Positions 1 through 7,706 of a stretch of 64,000 nt of DNA are shown in pieces. The first letter of the stretch is position 1. Every line of letters starts with the position of its first letter. The position numbers were made by a program, and so were the translations under genes. A model generated the notes under the pieces. It saw only the letters and a list, made by a program, of their open reading frames with translations. It did not search any database and was not told the origin of the DNA. The DNA lies in assembly GCF_037335815.1 (NCBI RefSeq), contig NZ_CP147841.1:496001-560000 (forward strand). The letters are read 5' to 3'. The stretch is from Salinirubellus litoreus (GTDB lineage: Archaea > Halobacteriota > Halobacteria > Halobacteriales > Haloarculaceae).

Positions 1-181
1 CGCGGTCGTAGTCGTCCTCGAGCTCCGAACGGACGTCCTGGGCCTGGTCCAGGATGTCCATGAACTCCATGATGAGGCCGTCGCGCTTCTTCTCTAAGGT
101 GTCGTGCCCACGCTCGGAGAGGTCGATCCGGTCCTCGATCTGCATGAGGTTCTTCCGGGTGGGTTTGACGTCCTCGGCCAT
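1..181 (-). CDS. atpD: A-type ATP synthase subunit D (5' part; runs off the left edge)
   Basis: The minus-strand frame starts with ATG at 181 and reads MAEDVKPTRKNLMQIEDR, followed by a helical, charged stretch that leaves the window still open. This N-terminus is characteristic of archaeal/V-type ATPase subunit D, the central-stalk coiled coil that rotates inside the A3B3 head. Only about 60 of roughly 220-230 residues are present. It is the last gene of the atp operon but is cut off from atpB by a protease gene on the opposite strand (to 1965), so it may need its own promoter in 182-330. The family call is firm; the transcription statement is inference. Confidence 0.93.
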   Translation of the reverse strand, partial: MAEDVKPTRKNLMQIEDRIDLSERGHDTLEKKRDGLIMEFMDILDQAQDVRSELEDDYDR

Positions 182-370
182 TGGCGGTGTCTTCTCGCCC
201 CAGTCGGATAACTGTTTACGGTCCACAGCGGGGATCGCCCGATCCCGGGGACGGCGTGCGCCGGGGGCGCGAAGGGTTCGCCCGCCGACTACGGTCGGCT
301 ATCGCGGTCGGGATTATCCGGGACCCATATGACAGAATATAAATTTAATTCAAGATATATTTATCTCCCC

Positions 371-918
371 GTGAGACGTACGCCGGTCGTGTCAAGCAGT
401 ATCATTTCGAGGCGAGCACTGGTTCGAGCGATGCCGCTGGTCGCGGTCGGACTCGCGGGCTGTACGGGGACCGGTGTGGGACCGGGCGGGAACGATCGGA
501 TCGACATCGAGCCGCCGGGGACGGTCTCGCGGGTCACCCAGCTGGACAAGGCGGCGGTGGTCCACATCCAGTCGGTCGTCCGCGGGACGGCCGTCTGGCC
601 GTCGTTCTCGCTCACCCAGGGCGGGGCCGGGACCGCCGGGAGCGGGGGGAGGGGCCGGGAGCCTCGTCGGGACCTGGCAGGGGGCCGGGGAGACCGTGAC
701 GTTCGGGACGAACGGCCAGTTCAGCGGTACCGTCGCCCAGGGTGGCGGGTTCGCCGGGCTGTACAGTGTCCAAGGGAACGCCCTCGTCCTGCAGTACACG
801 TCGCCGACGCCGGCGACGGCGCAGGTCCAGTACGTCGTCTCGGGGGACGCCCTCCAGCTCACGGGGGCCGATGGCGTCTCCTACCAGTACCAGCGCGTCG
901 GCGGGGGCACGGGGGGGG
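371..918 (+). pseudogene. 5' part of secreted protease gene: Tat lipoprotein signal plus beta-rich lipocalin-like domain, in two displaced frames
   Basis: The first frame (GTG at 371 or 389; ATG at 329 also possible) gives a twin-arginine segment SRRALV, a hydrophobic stretch and a lipobox LAGC near 465, typical of haloarchaeal Tat lipoproteins. The sense then moves to a second frame after the six-G run at 644-649. That frame encodes a beta-rich domain beginning LVGTWQGAGETVTF and ending near 897 (GVSYQYQRV), similar in style to small lipocalin-like domains. After the eight-G run at 911-918 the sense moves to the frame of the downstream protease. Dropping one G from each tract joins all three into one reading frame of about 525 codons. 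Either the gene is really broken or phase variable, or the homopolymers are miscounted. Confidence 0.7.
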
Positions 919-1965
919 ACGGGCACGGGGACGGCGGGCGGGGACCTCCTCGCCCAGGTCTCCAACCTCGAGCTGACGCGGGAGACCGGCGGGAGCGGCC
1001 GTATCGAGCGCGAGTCGCTCCGGACCGGATCGAGCGGCTCGGGATTCATCGTCTCGCCCGACGGCTACATCGTCACCAACGCACACGTGGTGTTCACCGG
1101 TAGCGACCCGCAGCAGCTCCTCCTCCAGAGCCTCGCCGGGCAGCTCCAGGCCGACCTCGTCGAGGAGGTCTCGTCGTACTACCAGATCCCACAGGAGGAG
1201 CGCGAGCAGGCGATCGAGATCCTGTTCACCAAGCTCCTGAACTACTTCCAGCAGAACGGGCAGATAACGGACGTCTCGATGGACCACTTCGTCCTGAACG
1301 GCGTGGCCGCCCCCGGCGACGACCTCCAGGTCAGGGCCTGGCCCGCCGTGAAGCGCAAGGAGGGGACGGTCTACGAGACGGTCGGCGGGGAGACCACCTG
1401 GGGACGCGACGTCGCCGTCATCAAGATCGAGCGCGACGACCTCCCGTCGGTCACGCTGGGGGACTCGGACGACGTCGAGGTCGGCGAGGGCGTGTTCATC
1501 ATCGGTTATCCGGGGTTCAGGCTCGAGCAGTTCTTCAACGCCGACGAGACGCTCGAACCGACCGTCACACAGGGCGTGGTGAGCGCAAAGCGGACCCTGC
1601 GGACGGGCATCGAGGCCATCCAGACCGACGCCGCGATCAACCACGGCAACAGCGGCGGCCCCGTCTACAACATGGACGGGGAGGTCATCGGGCTCGCGAC
1701 GTTCGGGGCCGGTCCCGAAGTCGGCATCGAGGCGATCAAGTTCGCGATGCCGATCGACCTCGCGAAGGAGTACCTGCGGGAGCTCAACGTCGAGAACAGC
1801 TCCGGGGAGATGGACCGGGCGTACGAGGAGGCGCTCGCGGCCTACTGGGAGGGCGACTGCGGGCGGGCGACGGAGCTGCTCGAGGACGTGCTGACGCTCT
1901 ACCCCGGTCATCCCTACGCCGAGGAGTACATAAACGAGTGCGAACGCGCGACCGGGCAGTCGTAA
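742..1965 (+). CDS. Trypsin-like (HtrA/DegP-type) serine protease, C-terminal TPR-like tail
   Basis: The genuine protein sense begins near 920 (GGDLLAQVSNLELTRE); residues encoded before that in this frame are low-complexity Ser/Arg artefact, so the nominal 742 ATG is not a believable start. The catalytic triad is visible: His in VTNAHVV, Asp in GRDVAVIKIE and Ser in HGNSGGPVYNMDG. The last 55 residues (MDRAYEEALAAYWEGDC onwards) look like a TPR hairpin. With the upstream frames restored the product is a Tat-exported, lipid-anchored surface protease. It lies antisense between atpB and atpD. No PDZ domain is apparent. The protease call is secure; the start is not. Confidence 0.85.
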   Translation: MAGSPGCTVSKGTPSSCSTRRRRRRRRRSSTSSRGTPSSSRGPMASPTSTSASAGARGGTGTGTAGGDLLAQVSNLELTRETGGSGRIERESLRTGSSGSGFIVSPDGYIVTNAHVVFTGSDPQQLLLQSLAGQLQADLVEEVSSYYQIPQEEREQAIEILFTKLLNYFQQNGQITDVSMDHFVLNGVAAPGDDLQVRAWPAVKRKEGTVYETVGGETTWGRDVAVIKIERDDLPSVTLGDSDDVEVGEGVFIIGYPGFRLEQFFNADETLEPTVTQGVVSAKRTLRTGIEAIQTDAAINHGNSGGPVYNMDGEVIGLATFGAGPEVGIEAIKFAMPIDLAKEYLRELNVENSSGEMDRAYEEALAAYWEGDCGRATELLEDVLTLYPGHPYAEEYINECERATGQS

Positions 1966-2073
1966 GCGGGAACGCGGCGCGGACGGTTCGGGCGCCGTGC
2001 GAGCGAGAGCAGCGACGGGAAGCGACGAGAGCGGATCGGAGAGGCGGCGAGTCGTGGCCTCTCGGATCGTCGG

Positions 2074-3504
2074 TCAGTCGTCCGCGCTGGCCTCGACGGT
2101 CTCCTCCTCCTCGCTGCCGCCCTCGTAGTACTCCTCGATGAGGTCCTCGTCGATCCGGTTGAGCTCGGCCTCCGGGAACATCGAGAGGAGATCCCAGCCG
2201 ATGTCCAGCGTCTCCTCGATGGCGCGATTGGTGGTGTACCCCTGGTCGACGAACTCGCTCTCGAACCGGTCGGCGAAGTCGAGGTACTGGTTGTCGCGCT
2301 CGGAGAGCGCCTCGCGGCCGACGATGTTCACGAGGTCGCGCAGGTCCTCGCCCTCCGCGTAGGCGGCGTAGAGCTGGTCGGAGACGTCGGCGTGGTCCTC
2401 GCGGGTCAGCCCCTCGCCGATCCCGTCGTCCATCAGCCGCGAGAGGCTCGGCAGGACGTTGATCGGCGGCTGAATTCCTTGAGAATTGAGGTCGCGGTCG
2501 ACGTAGATCTGCCCCTCCGTGATGTACCCCGTCAGGTCGGGGATCGGGTGGGTGTCGTCGTCGCCCGGCATCGTCAGGATCGGGATCTGCGTCACGGAGC
2601 CCTCGCGCCCCTCGATGCGGCCGGCCCGCTCGTAGAGGGTGGCGAGGTCGGTGTACATGTACCCGGGGTAGCCACGGCGACCCGGAACCTCCTCGCGGGC
2701 GGCCCCGATCTCCCGGAGCGCCTCGCAGTAGTTCGTCATGTCCGTCAGGATCACCAGCACGTGATAGCCCTGGTCGAACGCGAGGTACTCGGCGGTGGTC
2801 AGGGCGAGCCGCGGCGTGATGGTCCGCTCGACGGCCGGGTCGTCCGCGAGGTTCATGAACACCACGGAGCGCTCCAGCGCGCCGGTGCGTTCGAAGTCGT
2901 CCATGAACTCGTTTGCCTCCTCGGCCGTGATACCCATCGCGCCGAAGATGACGGCGAACTCGCTCGCGTCCTCGCCCTCCTCGGCGGCCTCCTCCGGGAC
3001 GGTGGCCTGGCGGGCGATCTGCAGGGCGAGCTCGTTGTGCGGCAGGCCCGACCCCGAGAAGATCGGGAGCTTCTGGCCCCGCACCAGGGTGTTCATGCCG
3101 TCGATGGCCGAGACCCCAGTCTGAATGAACTCCTCGGGGTACTCCCGTGCGGTGGGGTTGATCGCCGCGCCGACGATCTCGCGCTCCTCCTCGGGCTCGA
3201 TCTCCGGGCCGCCGTCGATCGGGTCGCCCGACCCCGAGAGGACACGCCCGAGCAGCTCCTCGGTGAGCGGCATCTGCAGGGTCTCCCCTAAGAATCGCAC
3301 CGCGGAGTTCCGGTCGATACCCTCGGTTCCCTCGAACACCTGGATGGCGACGTACTCGCTGGTCGACTCGAGCACCTGTCCCCGGCGGACGTCGCCGTTC
3401 GGCGTCTCGATCTCGACGATCTCGTCGTAGCCGACGGGCTCGTCGACCTCGGCGAACACCAGCGGACCGCTGATCTCCGTAATGGTCTTGTATTCCTTCT
3501 GCAT
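2074..3504 (-). CDS. atpB: A-type ATP synthase subunit B
   Basis: 476 aa, starting MQKEYKTITEISGPLVFAEV, full length for archaeal subunit B, the non-catalytic nucleotide-binding partner of A in the A3B3 head. The P-loop position reads SGSGLPHNELA rather than a canonical Walker A, which is normal for B. The family segment GYPGYMYTDLATLYERAGR is present. The acidic C-terminus (EEEETVEASADD) is a halophilic trait. It starts one base after the atpA stop, so the two are translationally coupled. Confidence 0.97.
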   Translation of the reverse strand: MQKEYKTITEISGPLVFAEVDEPVGYDEIVEIETPNGDVRRGQVLESTSEYVAIQVFEGTEGIDRNSAVRFLGETLQMPLTEELLGRVLSGSGDPIDGGPEIEPEEEREIVGAAINPTAREYPEEFIQTGVSAIDGMNTLVRGQKLPIFSGSGLPHNELALQIARQATVPEEAAEEGEDASEFAVIFGAMGITAEEANEFMDDFERTGALERSVVFMNLADDPAVERTITPRLALTTAEYLAFDQGYHVLVILTDMTNYCEALREIGAAREEVPGRRGYPGYMYTDLATLYERAGRIEGREGSVTQIPILTMPGDDDTHPIPDLTGYITEGQIYVDRDLNSQGIQPPINVLPSLSRLMDDGIGEGLTREDHADVSDQLYAAYAEGEDLRDLVNIVGREALSERDNQYLDFADRFESEFVDQGYTTNRAIEETLDIGWDLLSMFPEAELNRIDEDLIEEYYEGGSEEEETVEASADD

Positions 3505-3505
3505 C

Positions 3506-5263
3506 TCAGTACTTCTCCCTGAGCTCCTCGGTGATCTCTCCTTCGACCTCGGCGATGAACTCCTCGTACTCCTCCGCCGTCGACATCCGGTTCAGCCGCG
3601 GCGCGGCGTCGATGGACTGTATCTCCTCGACCGGGACGCCCGCCTCGAGCGCCCGGAACGCCTCGTCGTTGTACGTCTTGATCGCCTCGAGCATCCGGCT
3701 GGTCTTCTCCGGCGGGCAGTAGCGGTCCACGTCGTGGAACGCGTTCTGCTGGAGCCACGCCTCCCGGAGGTAGCGCGCCACCTCGAGGGTGAGCTGCTGG
3801 TCCTCCGGCAGGGCGTCTTTACCCACGAGCTGGACGATCTCCTGGAGCTCGCTCTCCTCGTCGAGGGTGTCGATGGCCCACTGGCGAGTCTCGGCCCAGT
3901 CGGCGGCGACGTTCTCGGCGAACCAGGGGTCGAGCTGCTCGCGGTAGAGCGAGTAGGACTCGTCCCAGTTGATCGCCGGGAAGTGCCGGCGCTCGGCGAG
4001 GTCGGCGTCCAGCGCCCAGAACGTCTTCACGATGCGCAGCGTGTTCTGGGTGACCGGCTCGGAGAAGTCACCGCCCGGCGGCGAGACCGCCCCGATGACC
4101 GAGATCGACCCCTCCGACCCGTTGATGTTCTGGAAGTAGCCGGCCCGCTCGTAGAACTGCGAGAGCCGGGCGGCCAGATACGCCGGATAGCCCTCCTCGC
4201 CGGGCATCTCCTCGAGCCGCGAGGAGATCTCCCGCATGGCCTCGGCCCACCGCGAGGTGGAGTCGGCCATCAGCGCCACGTCGTAGCCCATGTCGCGGTA
4301 GTACTCCGCGATGGTGATGCCCGTGTACACGCAGGACTCGCGGGCGGCGACGGGCATGTTCGAGGTGTTGGCGATGAGGCACGTCCGGGCCATCAGCGCG
4401 TTCCCGGTCTGTGGGTCCGGCAGTTCCGGGAAGTCCTCGATGACCTCCGTCATCTCGTTGCCGCGCTCGCCACAGCCGATGTAGACGACGATGTCCGCGT
4501 CGGCGAACTTGGCGAGGCTCTGCTGGGTCACCGTCTTCCCGGAGCCGAACGGCCCCGGGATCGCGGCGGTTCCGCCCTTCGCGAGCGGGAACAGCCCGTC
4601 GAGGATGCGCTGGCCCGAGACCAGCGGGGTGTCGGGCGTCATCTTGTCGACGGTGGGCCGGGCCTCGCGGACCGGCCACTCCTGGCGCATCGTCACTTCC
4701 TCGCCCGTGTCGAGTTCGACCACCGTGTCGGTGACCGTGAACGATCCCGGCTCGACGGCGGTGACCTCCCCACCCTCCGAGTCGGGCGGGAGAAGCACCT
4801 TGTGTTCGATGCTCTCGGTTTCGGGTACCGTCCCGAGGACGTCCCCGGCCTCGACCTCGTCGCCGACCTCGACCTCGGGGGTGAACTCCCACTGCTTGTC
4901 GAGGTCGATACCTGGCGCGTCGACCCCGCGGTCGAGGAACGCACCCATCTGCTCTTCGAGGACGTCGAGCGGGCGCTGGACACCGTCGTAGATGCTGTCC
5001 ATCATCCCCGGCCCCAGGTCTACGGTCAGCGGTTCGCCCGTGTTCGCGACGGGTTCGCCCGGCGCGACGTCGGAGGTCTCCTCGTACACCTGGATGGTGG
5101 TGAGGTCGCCCTCGATCTCGATGACCTCGCCCATCAGCCCTTCCTCGCCGACGTAGACGACGTCGTTCATCCGGGCGTCGAGGTCCGTGGCGACCACGAC
5201 CGGGCCGCTCACGCTCTCTATGACACCTTCGTCCGTGGTGTCGATCTGTGTTGCCTGACTCAT
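3506..5263 (-). CDS. atpA: A-type ATP synthase catalytic subunit A
   Basis: 585 aa. Walker A is GPFGSGKTVTQ near residue 233, and the catalytic segment STSRWAEAMREISSRLEEM follows. The family-specific non-homologous region lies before the P-loop (about residues 110-200). The length matches archaeal/V-type A subunits and no intein is present. It sits between atpF (1-nt gap) and atpB (1-nt gap). It is the catalytic ATP-synthesising/hydrolysing subunit on the cytoplasmic face. Confidence 0.98.
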   Translation of the reverse strand: MSQATQIDTTDEGVIESVSGPVVVATDLDARMNDVVYVGEEGLMGEVIEIEGDLTTIQVYEETSDVAPGEPVANTGEPLTVDLGPGMMDSIYDGVQRPLDVLEEQMGAFLDRGVDAPGIDLDKQWEFTPEVEVGDEVEAGDVLGTVPETESIEHKVLLPPDSEGGEVTAVEPGSFTVTDTVVELDTGEEVTMRQEWPVREARPTVDKMTPDTPLVSGQRILDGLFPLAKGGTAAIPGPFGSGKTVTQQSLAKFADADIVVYIGCGERGNEMTEVIEDFPELPDPQTGNALMARTCLIANTSNMPVAARESCVYTGITIAEYYRDMGYDVALMADSTSRWAEAMREISSRLEEMPGEEGYPAYLAARLSQFYERAGYFQNINGSEGSISVIGAVSPPGGDFSEPVTQNTLRIVKTFWALDADLAERRHFPAINWDESYSLYREQLDPWFAENVAADWAETRQWAIDTLDEESELQEIVQLVGKDALPEDQQLTLEVARYLREAWLQQNAFHDVDRYCPPEKTSRMLEAIKTYNDEAFRALEAGVPVEEIQSIDAAPRLNRMSTAEEYEEFIAEVEGEITEELREKY

Positions 5264-5264
5264 G

Positions 5265-5588
5265 TTAATCCTCCGCCATCAGGTCGATCCCGATGGCCCG
5301 CTTGATCTGCTCGCGCAGGCCGCCGCTGCCGGCGTCGCCGCCGAGCGTCACCAGCACCGGTTCGACGCTCGTCTCGACGCGCCGCCGCACGTTCCGCGAG
5401 AGGAAGTCGAGGTCGTCGCCGTTCATCACCACGATGCCGACGTCGTCGTCCTCGAGCATCCCCTCGACGGCCTCGTCCAGTCGCTCGTCCTTCTCCTCGG
5501 GCGGGACGTTCGCGAACTTGCGTACGCCCGCCAGCCGGAAGCCGGTTGTGAACTCCGGGCTCCCGATGACGCCGATCTCCTGGCTCAT
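5265..5588 (-). CDS. atpF: A-type ATP synthase subunit F
   Basis: 107 aa beginning MSQEIGVIGSPEFTTGFRLA, the standard fold start of subunit F, a small regulatory central-stalk protein (Rossmann-like). The start ATG at 5588 overlaps the atpC stop by 4 nt. Longer open frames upstream in this phase are antisense-like and low complexity and were not used. The C-terminus IKRAIGIDLMAED fits the family. Confidence 0.96.
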   Translation of the reverse strand: MSQEIGVIGSPEFTTGFRLAGVRKFANVPPEEKDERLDEAVEGMLEDDDVGIVVMNGDDLDFLSRNVRRRVETSVEPVLVTLGGDAGSGGLREQIKRAIGIDLMAED

Positions 5589-6640
5589 TGGATCACCAGC
5601 TCCTCCTCGATGCGCTCGTCGTCCAGCCCTGCCTCCTGGCCCCGGGCGATCGCCCGGATGTTCTCGACCTCGCGCTCCTTGGCGAGGATGTAGGCGAGCA
5701 CGGGACAGATCGACAGGGGGTAGCGGTTCGAGAGCTTGTCGGAGTACTCGAGCAGCGCCACGTCGAGGGCGTGCTCGAACTCGACGAGGCTCTCGGCGGA
5801 TTCGAGCCGGTCGAGCGCCGCCGAGAGGTCGTCGCCGTACGGCGAGTCCCGGACGCGCGCGACCAGTTCGTCCATGTTCCCGACCAGCGTCCGCAGTTCG
5901 GCCGGGTCGAACAGCCGACCGCCCTCGATGAAGTAGTCCGCCGGGTCGATGTCGACGCCCGACCGGGCGATGCGGAGCCCGTTCAGCACGTTCCGGAAGT
6001 CGATCTCGGCCCGGACGAACTCGATGTAGAGCTCCTCCGCGCGGTTCGGGTCCGCCGGGAGGTCCCCGGCGAGGTTCTCGTAGAACGCCCGGTCGACCGC
6101 GTTCTCGAGGGGGACGAGCACGTCCGTCTCCTCGTAGTCGTCGTACGCCGCCTCCAGCCCGTCGCCGAACATCGTCCGGTCGAGCAGTTCGACGACCTCC
6201 TCGATGGATTCGGCGGCCAGCAGCCGGTCGAGCCGCTCGTCGGAGATCTCGCCGGCCTCGATGAGGTCGTCCTCGACGGCCTGTCGGTCGGCTCCCGAGT
6301 AGATGCCGCGCAGGACGGTCTTGACGTTCCACGCGTCGAACTTCCGGAGGTAGCGGGCGATGTACCCGTACAGCGGGCCCTCGGCCCACCGCAACAGGTC
6401 GTCGAAGTGCTTGGCGAGGTTGCGGTTCAGCGCGTACTCGATGAGGTCGACCCCCGAGTAGCGCGACCCGAGCGCGTTCATCTCCTCCTCGTACTCCGAC
6501 TCCTCCATGAAGCGGGCGATCTCGCCCGTCCCCATCCGGACCAGCTTGCGGTAGTCGTCCTCGTCGAACAGGGACGCCCGCCGCGAGCGCACCCTGGCCG
6601 TGACGTACTCGTAGTTCGAACTCCCCTCGGTGACGCTCAT
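5585..6640 (-). CDS. atpC: A-type ATP synthase subunit C
   Basis: 351 aa, rich in helix and Asp/Glu, starting MSVTEGSSNYEYVTARVRSR. This is the archaeal C/V-type d subunit, which couples the central stalk to the proteolipid ring. The length and the repeated LAKHFDDLLRWAEGPLYGY-type helical modules fit. It overlaps atpE upstream and atpF downstream by 4 nt each, indicating translational coupling in the operon. Confidence 0.96.
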   Translation of the reverse strand: MSVTEGSSNYEYVTARVRSRRASLFDEDDYRKLVRMGTGEIARFMEESEYEEEMNALGSRYSGVDLIEYALNRNLAKHFDDLLRWAEGPLYGYIARYLRKFDAWNVKTVLRGIYSGADRQAVEDDLIEAGEISDERLDRLLAAESIEEVVELLDRTMFGDGLEAAYDDYEETDVLVPLENAVDRAFYENLAGDLPADPNRAEELYIEFVRAEIDFRNVLNGLRIARSGVDIDPADYFIEGGRLFDPAELRTLVGNMDELVARVRDSPYGDDLSAALDRLESAESLVEFEHALDVALLEYSDKLSNRYPLSICPVLAYILAKEREVENIRAIARGQEAGLDDERIEEELVIQ

Positions 6641-7218
6641 TGCTCGAACAACCTGTCGGAGATCTCCCGGAGGTTCTCCTCCCAGACCTCCTCGAGCACG
6701 GAGTCGAACGTGTTGTTCACCCTGACCCGGGAGGCGTCGCTCTCGACGACCACGCCGCCGAGACAGTCGTACTCGCCGGCGTACTCGAACCCCTCGTAGT
6801 CCGCGAGGATGCCGACGAGGATCGGCTGGTCGGCGGCCCGACCGTACACCCGGACGGAGTCGACGTCCTCGAACTCCGTGGCGGCCGCGTCGAGCAGCGA
6901 CCGGGTGAGCTCCTCGCGGGTGTCGTCGTCGAGGCCCGCGATGGTCGACTCGACCTCCTCGCGGACCTCCGTGAGCACCGAACGACGGGCCTCGAGTCGG
7001 GCCTGCTTGGCCTCGAGCTTGGCCGAGGAGAGCGTCTGCTCGCGCTCCTGTTCGATCTGTCGTTCGACCTCGCGCTCGGCCTCCGCCCGGATCTCCTCGG
7101 CGTCGGCCTCGGCGTCGGCGACGATGCTCTCGGCCCGTTCGTCGGCCTCCTCGCGGATCTCGGCCGCGCGTGCGCGCGCTTCCTCCCGTATGTCCTCGGT
7201 TACGGTTTCAAGACTCAT
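6637..7218 (-). CDS. atpE: A-type ATP synthase subunit E
   Basis: 193 aa. The N-terminal 90 residues are a charged right-handed-type coiled coil (repeated AEIREEADERAESI-like units), followed by a globular C-terminal domain. Subunit E pairs with H as the peripheral stator stalk. It follows atpK after 22 nt and overlaps atpC by 4 nt. Confidence 0.95.
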   Translation of the reverse strand: MSLETVTEDIREEARARAAEIREEADERAESIVADAEADAEEIRAEAEREVERQIEQEREQTLSSAKLEAKQARLEARRSVLTEVREEVESTIAGLDDDTREELTRSLLDAAATEFEDVDSVRVYGRAADQPILVGILADYEGFEYAGEYDCLGGVVVESDASRVRVNNTFDSVLEEVWEENLREISDRLFEQ

Positions 7219-7240
7219 CGATGAAACTGGGCTAAACGGC

Positions 7241-7516
7241 TTAGTTCGGGACGATGAAGACGACGACCAGCGCCAGGATCACGAGGGTCTCGGGCAGGAC
7301 CGTCAGGATGAGACCGCGACCGAACATGTCGTCGTCCTCCGCGACCGCACCGACCGCGGCGGCACCGATACCTCGCTCGGCATACCCCGCACCGAACGCC
7401 GCGAGGCCGACCGCGAGCGCGGCCGCGGCCTTGTTCGGAATGGCCGGTGCCGATGCTTCTGCCTGTAGTGCGATAACATCGAGGGCTGCAGCGACGAATG
7501 CGATTGGTTCGATCAT
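7241..7516 (-). CDS. atpK: A-type ATP synthase proteolipid subunit K
   Basis: 91 aa from the ATG at 7516 (MIEPIAFVAAALDV). An in-frame ATG at 7597 would add a non-family leader and is rejected. There are two hydrophobic helices: Gly/Ala-rich around residues 30-60, and the second in LPETLVILALVVVFIV, which carries the ion-binding Glu. It forms the rotating membrane ring. The Ala-rich start of the mature part suggests cleavage or a short signal-like leader, as in other haloarchaeal K subunits. Confidence 0.93.
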   Translation of the reverse strand: MIEPIAFVAAALDVIALQAEASAPAIPNKAAAALAVGLAAFGAGYAERGIGAAAVGAVAEDDDMFGRGLILTVLPETLVILALVVVFIVPN

Positions 7517-7706
7517 GATTTGGTAGTTCCTTCTGGCTGCTCTCCAGACGGGAGGACATGACCGGACAGACCCAATAAAACTTCCCAAATCGCCCACGTC
7601 GACCCGCTAGCCGTACACGCATCTGTCTGACCCCCCTCGGCGTCGTTTGGCGAGCGGAACGAGGACCGTCGCAGCCGACCGAAAAGGCAGCGGGACCGGC
7701 GGTCAG

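Noticed and set aside
2998..3070. Missing Walker A motif in AtpB as a defect
   Set aside because: Subunit B of A/V-type ATPases normally lacks a canonical P-loop, so this is expected.
3482..5305. Very long open frames antisense to the atp genes (also 5588-6799, 7647-8546, 9546-10436)
   Set aside because: They mirror real ATP synthase genes; their translations are Val/Leu/Arg-rich shadows typical of high-GC antisense strands and match no family.
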